This document shows positions 50,589-59,900 of a stretch of 64,000 nt of DNA, in pieces (within the stretch, counting starts at the first letter, position 1; the number at the start of each line of letters is the position of its first letter). Made by a program: the position numbers and the translations under genes. A model generated the notes under the pieces. That model saw only the letters and a program-made list of their open reading frames with translations. It did no database searches and had not been told where the DNA came from. Source of the DNA: an uncultured Mollicutes bacterium (GTDB lineage: Bacteria; Bacillota_I; Bacilli_A; RFN20; CAG-826); NCBI GenBank assembly GCA_900540385.1, contig UQFY01000005.1, positions 1-64,000 of the forward strand, read 5' to 3'.

Positions 50589-51492
50589 TTTGTTGCCTCT
50601 CTTCGATAGAAGAAATACGTTTCTTTCTGGCAATAGGCCAATAGAATAAACAAATAAGGCTGAGTAACAAGGTTAAAACCGTCAAAATTGCTAAAGCCAG
50701 CACATAAGAAACGGCTAAGAAAGCTGCTTTAACAAAGCCGGTTTTTAAGACGTCGTTAGCGTCTTTTTCCGATATCTTTGTGGGCAAAGTTACAAAGGAA
50801 AATTTCGCATAAGAACACACCGTGTCATGAATCCAGTTATCTTTTAACAATAAGGTATACACGAGTGCAAAGACATAATAGCCAAAAACAATAGAGGAAA
50901 ATCCTACGATATAAGTCAAAAGAGAATTATCCAGGAAGAGATGAAGGAAAAGAGCTCCTATAACGCAAAGTGTGGAACCAATAAGTCCAAGAAACAAAGA
51001 AAAGAAACCCGCTTTAGAAAGACGTTTTTTATCTTCCGCGATTTCCTTTTTAAAATTTTGTTTCTTCAAAGCAAGGATTTGCTGGCAACAATTATGGCAA
51101 AAATAATCATGACCCTCATTCTTATTCGGATCATAGTTATAAGATAAGGAAATCTTGCCGAAATGTTTCTTTTCAATAACTTCGCCCATGCCATAGGAAC
51201 TCGTAGAATAAATTCCTTTGCCACAACGGGCGCACGTCCCAACGAATTTCCCTCGGCTTTCATAAGAATAAACGGGGATGATTTTTTCTTTTGGCTTTGT
51301 TTCTAAAAGAACTTCTTTAGGCACACGGTAAAGAGCGGAAAGCTTTTCTAATAATTGAGGGGACGGTTCTCTTTCATCCCTTTCCCAAGAAAGAATCAAA
51401 TCTTTTGAAACCGAAAGAAGGCGAGCCAAATCTTCTTCGGACAAGCCTTTCTTCATTCGGTAATATGCGATGTTCTTTCCTAGTGTTTCCAT
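50575..51492 (-). CDS. XRE-type HTH, zinc-ribbon and membrane protein
   Basis: A 305-residue protein with three parts. Residues 1-62 are an XRE/Cro helix-turn-helix (LGKNIAYYRMKKGLSEEDLA, ILSWERDEREPSP). Residues about 85-140 hold CARC and CHNC pairs, a zinc ribbon with an inserted loop. Residues about 155-290 contain four hydrophobic helices. It looks like a membrane-tethered regulator. The ATG lies directly after the T run of the previous gene's terminator with no Shine-Dalgarno, so how it is expressed is unclear. It overlaps the ybaK-like gene. Confidence 0.8.
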   Translation of the reverse strand: METLGKNIAYYRMKKGLSEEDLARLLSVSKDLILSWERDEREPSPQLLEKLSALYRVPKEVLLETKPKEKIIPVYSYESRGKFVGTCARCGKGIYSTSSYGMGEVIEKKHFGKISLSYNYDPNKNEGHDYFCHNCCQQILALKKQNFKKEIAEDKKRLSKAGFFSLFLGLIGSTLCVIGALFLHLFLDNSLLTYIVGFSSIVFGYYVFALVYTLLLKDNWIHDTVCSYAKFSFVTLPTKISEKDANDVLKTGFVKAAFLAVSYVLALAILTVLTLLLSLICLFYWPIARKKRISSIEERQQNEKH

Positions 51493-51497
51493 ATGAT

Positions 51498-51522
51498 AGA
51501 AAAAGCCCCTTTAAAGGGGCTT
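51498..51522 (-). terminator. Rho-independent terminator of 4-TM protein gene
   Basis: On the minus strand AAGCCCC-TTTAAA-GGGGCTT is followed by TTTC, ending 5 nt before the XRE-membrane gene start. Confidence 0.85.
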
Positions 51523-51541
51523 ATCATTCTTGTTATTTGAA

Positions 51542-52039
51542 TTATGCTTTTTTAGAAAATAAGCCTTTTCCGCCAACAAACAAATTCAAAACAGCAGCGA
51601 CTGCAGAAGAAGCTCCTGCAGCAATAAAGCCCCATCCTAAGTTAGCAGTAACACCAGCTTCAGCAGTATTGAAGGCGGAAACCCAAGAATTACCAACCAT
51701 AATAGGCGATAAGAAGAAAAGGATTGCGCAAACAAGAGCAATTAAGCCAGCGACGAAATCAAAGAATGCACCAACTTTGCCACCAAAGAATCCAGTAACG
51801 CTTCCAATTAAGCCAAAGAAAGCAGCGATTAGGAGGAGAACGAACCATGCGATCATCGAACCATAAGGGTTATTGATTTGAAGGGCATCGTTTCCAAAAA
51901 CGAAATCATAGCCACGAGCGGCCTCTAAGAAGGTGCCTTTAGCAACAAGACCAGCCCCAAGAGGGAAAAGAAGAGCGCCAACAATAGCAAGCAATGCAAC
52001 AATGCTAACTATACCTGGTAATAAAGAGTGCTTTTTCAT
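51542..52039 (-). CDS. Small four-helix membrane protein, unknown function
   Basis: A 165-residue protein with four hydrophobic helices (about 8-35, 62-85, 92-113 and 135-155). A Gly/Ala-rich composition and a polar loop between helices 1 and 2 are visible. I recognise no family. GAGGTAAC precedes the ATG, a reasonable promoter lies upstream and a strong terminator follows, so it is monocistronic. Confidence 0.75.
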   Translation of the reverse strand: MKKHSLLPGIVSIVALLAIVGALLFPLGAGLVAKGTFLEAARGYDFVFGNDALQINNPYGSMIAWFVLLLIAAFFGLIGSVTGFFGGKVGAFFDFVAGLIALVCAILFFLSPIMVGNSWVSAFNTAEAGVTANLGWGFIAAGASSAVAAVLNLFVGGKGLFSKKA

Positions 52040-52067
52040 AAATAGTTACCTCGAATGAACACCGATA

Positions 52068-52096
52068 ATATTACTAGTCTTGTTTCTTTTCTTCAA
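52068..52096 (-). promoter_or_regulatory. Promoter of 4-TM protein gene
   Basis: TTGAAG (52091-52096), a 17-bp spacer, TAATAT (52068-52073), about 28 nt before the ATG. Confidence 0.5.
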
Positions 52097-52264
52097 GAAA
52101 AGGCTTTGCACATATTTTCTCAACCGTTTTGAATTCTGTTTATTTTTATTTGTTTCCCTACGAGCTTAAAGATTTTTTACATTTTAAAAACCTGGAATGT
52201 AAGCAGTTTCTTATCCTATTTAATAAAATAAAGAGCCTATTTTAGCATTTCGAAAAAATAATCA
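52097..52264. other. AT-rich intergenic region upstream of the opp operon
   Basis: With the flanking promoters this makes a 283-bp gap (52040-52322), the longest non-coding stretch in the window. I see no open frame of note, no tRNA and no riboswitch fold. It probably holds regulatory sites for the divergent genes. Confidence 0.5.
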
Positions 52265-52292
52265 TTGAAATTTAACCTTTCTAGTGTATCTT
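52265..52292 (+). promoter_or_regulatory. Putative promoter of the opp operon
   Basis: TTGAAA (52265-52270), a 16-bp spacer and TATCTT (52287-52292), about 30 nt before the lipoprotein ATG. Confidence 0.42.
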
Positions 52293-52322
52293 TGCACATG
52301 TCTAGCCCAAGGAGGTCATTTT

Positions 52323-54158
52323 ATGAACAAAAAGTCAAAGTTATTATTAATACTTAGCGCAGCCGCAATGGGTCTTGCCGCTACATCTTGCACAGGGGGA
52401 CCAGGCGGAAGTGGTGAAGAATCTTCTTCCCAAGAATCTGCGATCTCTGCCGCAACAAGAATTTCTCACGATGAATTACCTTATATCACCATTGGAGATG
52501 TTCTTGATTTAGATCAATACATCACCATCAAGTATGAGGACAACTCTTCCGACCACAAATTTAGTGTTACTTGTACAAATTCCGCTGTGAGCATCGACGG
52601 GCATTCCGTTATCGCAACCGAAGCAGGAACTTATAACTTATTAGTCAAAGCAGGCAGCTTACAAGCTAAGCTTTCTCTTCAAGTCGTTACTGAAGAGCAT
52701 ATGGGGTTAATCAATTTCCTTGCTCCGTTAAACGATAACCCACAAAACTTCACTATCGATTTATTCGCCAGCGATTACATTTATAGCGCTATCCATACCG
52801 AAAACTATGTTGGCATCTATAACGTCAATGATCCAGCCGAGAAAGTGAAAGACGATAAAGGAAATGAGACTGACGAATATAACAGCACCCTTCTCGCCAA
52901 ACTTGCTGATGGCCACGCATATTGGGGCCACGTCGAAGGAACCGCTAAAAATCCTGTTCCAGTTTTTGATCCTGGGTATGCTAGCTGGAATAACTATTAC
53001 ATCACCCAAAGTTTATCCTTAGATGCCACCGATTTCGAACTCACAGATTTAGGTGGTAGCGAACCCGCTTTAGTTAGCTCTACTTCTTTTGAAGACAGCT
53101 TTATGTCTGTTGGCTTATCTAGACCAGAATCTTCCCTCGCAAAGTATGGATATAGTTGGGCTGGTATGGCTTTCATGGGTTTACAAGATAATGACAGCGA
53201 TGGCGTTGACGACGGCGCTCTCTTCCTTGCTTTAATTAACATGCAAAAAGAAGACGGAACTTCTGAGCTTGGCAGTTTCGCCTATCTTCAAATCCGTGAC
53301 ATCGGCACAACAAAAGTTGATTTCTTAAATAAAGCAATCTCTGATGCAAGTTATGTCCCACTCATTCCAAAAGCGGATGAAATCACCACTGTCTTTGATC
53401 AAATCAATCAAGGCAAGAACTACACAGTTACTTTGGAAATGTATTCTGCTGACGATAAGGGCAACCCACTTGCTACACCTGCATCTAAAGATGGAACCAT
53501 TGCAATCACTGGCGCTTCTTATACAAAGACCGTTACAACCGTTACAGAAACAGGTATTCATTCCGTCTTAGAAAGAAAAGCGGCCGAAGAAGCGGATGGA
53601 AAAGTCACGGTTAGTGAACTTGCCAAAGCAGGCGAACTTGCTTATTGGACAGATGGTACAAATTGCTACACCTCTTCCTTAGGAAAAGATGGCAATATGT
53701 CCGCCAAAGAGCAAGTCCAAGAAGGAACAGACGTCCTTTCTATTGAAAATGTCAAACCATGGACTGCTCAAAACGTTACCGAAAACGAAATCAATAACAC
53801 CGTTTGGACCAAGAAGACAGCCAATGGCACAAAAGTGACCATGAAAGGACAATGTGGCGATAACGACAATGCCGGAAACGTCACCAACCTCCTCTTTGTC
53901 GCTCTCTTCAATATGTCGCCATTCTCTCAAATCGGTACCGCCCTTGGTAAAGCAGAAAAATTCACCAACGGCGAATATGGTTCTTTAATCTCCATGTCTA
54001 ACTATGAAGAAGTCACTGTTGATACCGCTACAAAAGATGTCACCGTCTTTGTGAATGCTTACTTACCATTCAGTGATATCGAGAATAAGAACATGGGATT
54101 AAAGCTCACCATCAGCAACGTTGGCACAACCACAAACGATTTCTCTTCCCTCAAATAA
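52323..54158 (+). CDS. Surface lipoprotein with Ig-like domain and internal duplication
   Basis: A 611-residue lipoprotein with lipobox LAATSC, then a Gly/Ser linker. Residues about 40-115 look like a bacterial Ig-like (Big) domain. The rest seems to be two diverged copies of one unit, each ending alike: LQIRDIGTTKVDFLNK near residue 325 and LTISNVGTTTNDFSSLK at the C-terminus. The first copy carries an Asp-rich DNDSDGVDDG loop that could bind calcium. I do not recognise a family. AAGGAGG precedes the ATG. Its place directly before oppA suggests a surface role in peptide capture, which is inference. Confidence 0.82.
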   Translation: MNKKSKLLLILSAAAMGLAATSCTGGPGGSGEESSSQESAISAATRISHDELPYITIGDVLDLDQYITIKYEDNSSDHKFSVTCTNSAVSIDGHSVIATEAGTYNLLVKAGSLQAKLSLQVVTEEHMGLINFLAPLNDNPQNFTIDLFASDYIYSAIHTENYVGIYNVNDPAEKVKDDKGNETDEYNSTLLAKLADGHAYWGHVEGTAKNPVPVFDPGYASWNNYYITQSLSLDATDFELTDLGGSEPALVSSTSFEDSFMSVGLSRPESSLAKYGYSWAGMAFMGLQDNDSDGVDDGALFLALINMQKEDGTSELGSFAYLQIRDIGTTKVDFLNKAISDASYVPLIPKADEITTVFDQINQGKNYTVTLEMYSADDKGNPLATPASKDGTIAITGASYTKTVTTVTETGIHSVLERKAAEEADGKVTVSELAKAGELAYWTDGTNCYTSSLGKDGNMSAKEQVQEGTDVLSIENVKPWTAQNVTENEINNTVWTKKTANGTKVTMKGQCGDNDNAGNVTNLLFVALFNMSPFSQIGTALGKAEKFTNGEYGSLISMSNYEEVTVDTATKDVTVFVNAYLPFSDIENKNMGLKLTISNVGTTTNDFSSLK

Positions 54159-54219
54159 CATGAGGGAGAGAGATTTGTAGTAAAATAAATCGATCTTTGT
54201 AATTTTAAGGAGGAAAAAT

Positions 54220-56991
54220 ATGACTAAAAACAAATGGAAATTTGGCTTATTATCCGTTACTGCTGTTTTATCTTTAGCCGGATGTAACAACACCAACGTT
54301 TCGGATGTTGACTATACGTATAACACTTACTTATCTACCAGCCCTTCTAACTGGAATGTCCATAACTGGCAAACTAACGACGAATCCTATATCACTTCAT
54401 TCACAGAAATGGGCCTTTATGACGCCATTTTAAACGAAGCAAAAGATGGATATACATTCGTCTCTGAAATGGCTGGCGGTATGCCTGAAAAAATTGACCC
54501 TGCCGATGTTGATCTTGAAGAAATCAATAAATATTATGGAGATAGCGTTGGTAACATCGTACCAGGCATGGTTTGGGATATCCCTCTTAACGAAAAGGCT
54601 TGTTGGGAAGACGGCACTAAAATCACAGCCGATGATTATCTTGAATCCATGGAGCTTCAACTTAATCCAAAATATGCTAACTTCCGTGCTGACTCCTACT
54701 ATAGTGGCAACTTCGTTTTAACCAACGCTGAAAACTATTACAAACAAGGACGTCAAACCATTGAAGAGTTCTTCAAATACAAAACCCCAAACGGCACCGT
54801 TAAGGATGACTCTGGCTTGTATTATCTTAACTTAGGTAAACACACTTCCTTTATCGACGGTATCTTCTCTAATGCTGAAGATGTTACCCTTATTAGCGCA
54901 TTCAATTCTTTCGAATCAAATTATCCAGCTCTTAAGCTCGTTTGTGAAAGAATTTCCAACGCCTATAACTACTATTTATGGAAGGCAGTCGATCATAAAG
55001 AGTCTTCCCATAAGAACGATTGGGAACGTGTAACCAGAGCTGATAACGTTTCTGCATCAATGGTTGAAAGCGATAATGTAGATATCGAACTCGACGTCTT
55101 TGACAATGGCTTTAAAGACTTTACAACAGGCGAAGAAACCAGAATCAAAACAATCAAGAAATTATCCGACGGTTCAGAAGGTTTCGACATTTGGCAAGAT
55201 GACAACGTCGAAATCTACACCCGTGATATGTTGGAAAAAGACTTAAAAACTCTTGTTCAAACAGTTTATAGAGGAACCGAAAAGAACCAAAAATGGGCTT
55301 GGAAGCTTCCTTTGTTCACCCAAGTATATACTTACGAAGGCGATCCAATCACCGCAGAGCAAATCGGAATTCAAAAGAGAGACGACTATAAGATTCGTTT
55401 CTATTTAGTCAATCCCATCACCCCATTGAATTTGAAATTCGCTTTAACGGGTAACTGGTTGGTTAAAGTTGACCTCTACAAAAAGTTAACAAAACAATTA
55501 GGCACTGGCAGCTATGCTACAACCTATGCAGCCGATGGCGTTAATAGCTATATGTCTTATGGTCCTTACAAACTCACCTATTTCGAGCAAGGAAAGGAAA
55601 TTAAGATTGAGCGTAACGATAAATGGTATGGCTATACTGATGGTAAACATGAAGGTCAATTCCAGATGGATGAGATCGACACTAAGATTTATGCCGACCA
55701 CAAGACGGCTATGCAAGAATTCTTAGCAGGAAGATTAGACGATATCGATTTAACCGTCTCTGACGTTAGAGACTATGGCCAATCCGGTCGTTGCACCACC
55801 ACCTACGAATCCTACACTCAAAAACTTTCTTTCAATTCCGATAGAAGCAAGCTTAAGGCCAGACAAACCCCTGGTGTTAACAAAACAATCCTTAATAACG
55901 ATGATTTCCGTAAAGGTTTATCCTTAGGATTAAATCGTACCGAATTCGCTTCCCAAGCCACTTCTGGTTCGAAAGCGTTCACTGGTTTGCTTAACGATTT
56001 GTATCTTGCAAATAACTCCACTGGCGAATCCTATCGTTCCACCACACAAGGAAGGAGCGTTTATGGACAAGTCTATGGACATTTAGGCGGAGACACAATC
56101 GACGAAGAAAAAGGTGCAGCTCTTTCCGAAAACGCAGTCGGTTATAACCACGCCTTAGCTGTTCAATATCTTGCTAAAGGTCTTACGGAAGAACTCCAAT
56201 CTGATGCAACAGACCACATCAAACCCGGAGACAAAATTTCTTTGGAATTCCGTGTCTATGATGATTCCTCTGAAAATACTATTGCTGCTCACAAATACAT
56301 CCAAAAAACATGGGTTGGGCTTCTTGAAGAAGCAGTTACCGTTCTCAAAGGAAATGGCGCATTAAATGCAAGCCAAAATCTTAGCATGGATGTCAAGATG
56401 GTTAAGGACCAAGACTATTACACCACTGCAAGACAAGGTAATTACGATATGATCTTCTCGACTTGGGGTGGCGCTGCTGTTAACCCTTATGGTCTTATGG
56501 AAGTCTATTGCTCTGCAAGCTTCGATAACATCTGCGAATATGGTTTCAAAGGAAAGCAACAAGATGCCAAACTTTGGATCGATCTTAATGGCGATGGCAA
56601 TAAAGGCGCTGACGAAGTTCGTAGCTTTGATAAATGGTATAACGATTTGAATACCGGAACAGAGTTTAGCGAAGCAAAATTCGGCGATGATATCAAAGAA
56701 GGCGATGCTGGTTATGAAGAATATTTGACAATTCATAACAAGAAGCTCACCGTTCTTGCAGGACTTGAAGCAGGTATCATAAACCGCTTTGAGGCTATTC
56801 CTCTCGTTGCCCGTGGAACTTCTTCCTTATTGGGATTCAAAGTTGAAAACGCAACCAACACCTACGTATCCTTAATTGGTTACGGCGGAATCCGTTTCTT
56901 GAAATTCAACTACACCAATTCCCAATGGTCCGAATGGTGTTCTAGCCATAAAAACCAACTTGGTGACCTCTATAAAGCTTATAGAAACTAA
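54220..56991 (+). CDS. oppA: Oligopeptide ABC transporter substrate-binding lipoprotein
   Basis: A 923-residue SBP_bac_5-type binding protein, much longer than the usual 520-600. The lipobox is LSLAGC. Recognisable family segments are WEDGTKITADDYLESMEL, GPYKLTYFEQGKEIKIERND and FRKGLSLGLNRTEFA. Insertions include one near residues 160-380 and an Asp-rich loop near residue 790 (DLNGDGNKGADE) resembling an EF-hand/dockerin calcium loop. AAGGAGG precedes the ATG. It should deliver peptides to OppBCDF. Confidence 0.92.
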   Translation: MTKNKWKFGLLSVTAVLSLAGCNNTNVSDVDYTYNTYLSTSPSNWNVHNWQTNDESYITSFTEMGLYDAILNEAKDGYTFVSEMAGGMPEKIDPADVDLEEINKYYGDSVGNIVPGMVWDIPLNEKACWEDGTKITADDYLESMELQLNPKYANFRADSYYSGNFVLTNAENYYKQGRQTIEEFFKYKTPNGTVKDDSGLYYLNLGKHTSFIDGIFSNAEDVTLISAFNSFESNYPALKLVCERISNAYNYYLWKAVDHKESSHKNDWERVTRADNVSASMVESDNVDIELDVFDNGFKDFTTGEETRIKTIKKLSDGSEGFDIWQDDNVEIYTRDMLEKDLKTLVQTVYRGTEKNQKWAWKLPLFTQVYTYEGDPITAEQIGIQKRDDYKIRFYLVNPITPLNLKFALTGNWLVKVDLYKKLTKQLGTGSYATTYAADGVNSYMSYGPYKLTYFEQGKEIKIERNDKWYGYTDGKHEGQFQMDEIDTKIYADHKTAMQEFLAGRLDDIDLTVSDVRDYGQSGRCTTTYESYTQKLSFNSDRSKLKARQTPGVNKTILNNDDFRKGLSLGLNRTEFASQATSGSKAFTGLLNDLYLANNSTGESYRSTTQGRSVYGQVYGHLGGDTIDEEKGAALSENAVGYNHALAVQYLAKGLTEELQSDATDHIKPGDKISLEFRVYDDSSENTIAAHKYIQKTWVGLLEEAVTVLKGNGALNASQNLSMDVKMVKDQDYYTTARQGNYDMIFSTWGGAAVNPYGLMEVYCSASFDNICEYGFKGKQQDAKLWIDLNGDGNKGADEVRSFDKWYNDLNTGTEFSEAKFGDDIKEGDAGYEEYLTIHNKKLTVLAGLEAGIINRFEAIPLVARGTSSLLGFKVENATNTYVSLIGYGGIRFLKFNYTNSQWSEWCSSHKNQLGDLYKAYRN

Positions 56992-57022
56992 TAGTTAATT
57001 CATCATTTTTGGATATAATTTA

Positions 57023-57048
57023 AAGGCCGGCCTTTTATGACCGGCCTT
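57023..57048 (+). other. GC-rich hairpin between oppA and oppB
   Basis: AAGGCCGG (57023-57030) pairs with CCGGCCTT (57041-57048). No T run follows, so it is not a full terminator. A TATAAT lies at 57014-57019. It probably stabilises oppA mRNA or attenuates read-through, keeping OppA more abundant than the permease. Confidence 0.7.
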
Positions 57049-57067
57049 AATTCAGTAAAAAGAGCCT

Positions 57068-58198
57068 ATGAAAAACAAGAAAAACAAAACAGAAAGTTCA
57101 CCAACGGTAGAAGTCACCGACTCCGTTGGAACGCTTAAAACCGAGAAAACCTGGTGGCAAAAATTTTGGGCTTCTTTTGTGAACTTTTGGACAAACAAAA
57201 GCACGAAAGAAATGCTCATTTATATTTTGAAAAGAATCCTTTTGCTCATTTTCACTTTCTTAGTCATTTTCGTCATTTGCTTTATCCTCGTTCGTTTATT
57301 ACCAATTTCCATTGATTCTGGTTTAAAAGATGAAGAAGTCTTCTATAAGCAACTTGTTGCTCAAGGAAGATATGGCTACGACGAGAAGACACACACCTAT
57401 TATCAATTGCCGATTTTCCAACAATTATGGAACTTCATTAAGGGGTTAGGCTCTGATATGCCTTTTGGTTTTTCTTATAAGATCAATTGGCTTAAATCTC
57501 CAACTGAGGTTCTTTCTTCTAGATTGGCTCCAACTATTTTAATTAACATTTATTCCATGATTCTTTCCATTCCTCTCGGTTTGGCATTAGGAATCTTTAT
57601 GGCTTTAAAGAAGAACAAATGGGAAGACCACGTTTTAAATATCGTCATTATGTTGGTTATTTCCGTGCCTTCTTTCATCTATGCCTTCTTACTCCAATAC
57701 TTATTTGGTTATGTTTGGCAAATCTTGCCACCTACAACAGGGTCGGCCGCGGATGGTTATTTCGATATCAAATATTTCCAATCGATTATCTTGCCAATCC
57801 TTTCTATGTCTTTTGGCTCGATTGCAGGATACGCTCGTTACACACGTGCTGAGTTAACCGAAGTCTTAACCAGTGACTTCATGTTATTAGCTAGAACAAA
57901 AGGACTTACAAGAGCTCAAGCGACTGTAAGACACGCTTTTAGAAATTCCTTAGTTCCAATCTTCCCTATGATTTTAGGTGAAGTTATCTCCGTCTTGTCT
58001 GGTTCGATGATTATTGAAAACATCTTCCAGGTCAACGGTGTTGGTGGTCTTTTCTTGGAATCTATCTTAAAACGTGACTTTGACGTCTTCCAATTCGTTT
58101 CTATGTTCTATATTCTCATCGGCTTAGTCGGAACTCTTGTCGTTGATATCTCGTATGGTATCGTCGATCCACGTATCAGAATGGGGAGTAAAAAATAA
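57068..58198 (+). CDS. oppB: Oligopeptide ABC transporter permease OppB
   Basis: A 376-residue inner-membrane permease. After a charged N-terminal tail of about 48 residues, TM1 (49-73) is followed by an extracytoplasmic loop and five more helices. The EAA coupling loop is recognisable in TSDFMLLARTKGLTRAQATV. Only a weak ribosome site precedes the ATG; TAAAAA lies 6 nt upstream. It partners with OppC, OppD and OppF. Confidence 0.93.
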   Translation: MKNKKNKTESSPTVEVTDSVGTLKTEKTWWQKFWASFVNFWTNKSTKEMLIYILKRILLLIFTFLVIFVICFILVRLLPISIDSGLKDEEVFYKQLVAQGRYGYDEKTHTYYQLPIFQQLWNFIKGLGSDMPFGFSYKINWLKSPTEVLSSRLAPTILINIYSMILSIPLGLALGIFMALKKNKWEDHVLNIVIMLVISVPSFIYAFLLQYLFGYVWQILPPTTGSAADGYFDIKYFQSIILPILSMSFGSIAGYARYTRAELTEVLTSDFMLLARTKGLTRAQATVRHAFRNSLVPIFPMILGEVISVLSGSMIIENIFQVNGVGGLFLESILKRDFDVFQFVSMFYILIGLVGTLVVDISYGIVDPRIRMGSKK

Positions 58199-59895
58199 TG
58201 GAAAACAATAACATTTCTCTTGAAACAAATAACCTCCCTAAGGAGTTATTCAAAAAATCGAAGATTGATGCCGAAACTCTGCACGATCAGGCTTTCGAAA
58301 CAAAACCAATCTCTTTCTTAAAGGGCGCTTTAATGCGTTTTGCTAAAAACAAAGCGTCCATTGTCGCTTCGATTATCATCGCTGTCATTATCTTATACGC
58401 GATTATCGTTCCTTTCGCTTCTCCTAAGGCCCATGTGAACACAACCGATTACCCAACTGGTTTCTATGACGCAAACTTCTCTTACGCTTTGCCATACAAT
58501 CCAATGTTCAAAGGCAGCGGTTTCTGGGATGGTACTGAAGTAAAAACAGGTCAAACTGAAGACGATTATGAAAAATATAAGCTTACAGATTCTAACCACC
58601 AACCTCTTGTTGCCGTAACCGGCATCAAAGAGGATAAAGTCGGTTCCAGTTCCATCAAGATGTATTCTTTAAGAATCGATTCTTACGCTATCGGCAACAA
58701 AGTCGTTTACGTTTCTCAAGATCAATACGATAAATTGGTTTCTTATGAGAAAGAACAAGGAATCTATAAAACCAAAAATTCCATCATGAAGCCTCTTGTT
58801 GATGTGGCGACCTACATTTCTCAATATAAAGATCAAATGGCGCAAGACCTTGCCCATAAGAGCTATGCTGAACTTACAGCCGCCGAGACTTCGATAAAAA
58901 CCACTATCGATAACGTCACCGACTTCATGAATAACTATTACAACCAGAATAGTGACATCTATTACAAACTCTCCGCCAAAACATCATCTGGCAGTTATAC
59001 TCAAACCGGTTCCCCTAGTATCGTTTATGGAAGAGATGGAACCCCTGAGACAATTTATAAGAAGGACGCAGAAGGCAACGACGTTTATTTCGAATATGCA
59101 AACGGACGTTATACTCTCCGTGTTGATTATTTCGATTACTTCACCTTTAAAAACGGCTTTGAACCATATTATTTCTTTGGCGCAAACGGCTCAGGACAAG
59201 ATATCTTCTTAAGACTTGCCACCGGCACAAGATTCTCTCTTTTACTCGGTGTTGGCATCTCTTTAATTAACATCCTTATCGGTGTTATTTGGGGTTCTGT
59301 TTCCGGATATTATGGCGGAAAAGTCGACTTAATCATGGAACGTTTCACGGATATTATTTCCGCCATTCCTTCCATCATTATTCTTACTGTCTGTTCTGTT
59401 CAATTCACGAACAATTTAGCTTTAAAGGCAACCTTCGGAGATACAGGCGTTTACGTTCTCGCCTTCTTAGTTGCCTTCGTTTACTCAGGATGGGTTGGCG
59501 TTGCAGGAACGACCCGTATGCAATTCTATCGTTTTAAGGGACAAGAATATGTCTTGGCTTCAAGAACCTTAGGCGCAAAAGATGGACGTTTGATTTTCAA
59601 GCATATCCTTCCAAACGCCATTGGTACGTTAGTCACCTCCTCTGTCTTAATGATTCCATCCGTTATCTTCTCTGAATCGTCTTTAAGCTACTTAGGCATT
59701 ATTAACTTCACGACAAGCGGTCTTTCTTCGATTGGCTCCTTGCTAGAAGAAGGCCAGAATGCAGGTCTTCAAGCTCACCCACATATGTTGTTATTCCCAT
59801 GCATCATCATTTCGTTGCTTATGATCTGCTTCAACTTATTTGGCAATGGCTTACGTGACGCATTCAACACATCACTCAAAGGAAGCGAGGAATAA
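58198..59895 (+). CDS. oppC: Oligopeptide ABC transporter permease OppC with large extracytoplasmic insertion
   Basis: A 565-residue permease; OppC proteins are normally about 300. TM1 is at 52-75. The usual short loop before the FGANGSGQDIFLRL motif (327-340, equivalent to LGTDxxGRDxxSR) is expanded to about 240 residues (85-325). This loop has beta- and helix-forming parts and no cysteine. The remaining five helices and the EAA loop (EYVLASRTLGAKDGRLIFKH) are normal. GGGGAG precedes the ATG, which overlaps the oppB stop. Confidence 0.93.
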   Translation: MENNNISLETNNLPKELFKKSKIDAETLHDQAFETKPISFLKGALMRFAKNKASIVASIIIAVIILYAIIVPFASPKAHVNTTDYPTGFYDANFSYALPYNPMFKGSGFWDGTEVKTGQTEDDYEKYKLTDSNHQPLVAVTGIKEDKVGSSSIKMYSLRIDSYAIGNKVVYVSQDQYDKLVSYEKEQGIYKTKNSIMKPLVDVATYISQYKDQMAQDLAHKSYAELTAAETSIKTTIDNVTDFMNNYYNQNSDIYYKLSAKTSSGSYTQTGSPSIVYGRDGTPETIYKKDAEGNDVYFEYANGRYTLRVDYFDYFTFKNGFEPYYFFGANGSGQDIFLRLATGTRFSLLLGVGISLINILIGVIWGSVSGYYGGKVDLIMERFTDIISAIPSIIILTVCSVQFTNNLALKATFGDTGVYVLAFLVAFVYSGWVGVAGTTRMQFYRFKGQEYVLASRTLGAKDGRLIFKHILPNAIGTLVTSSVLMIPSVIFSESSLSYLGIINFTTSGLSSIGSLLEEGQNAGLQAHPHMLLFPCIIISLLMICFNLFGNGLRDAFNTSLKGSEE

Positions 59896-59900
59896 AGATT

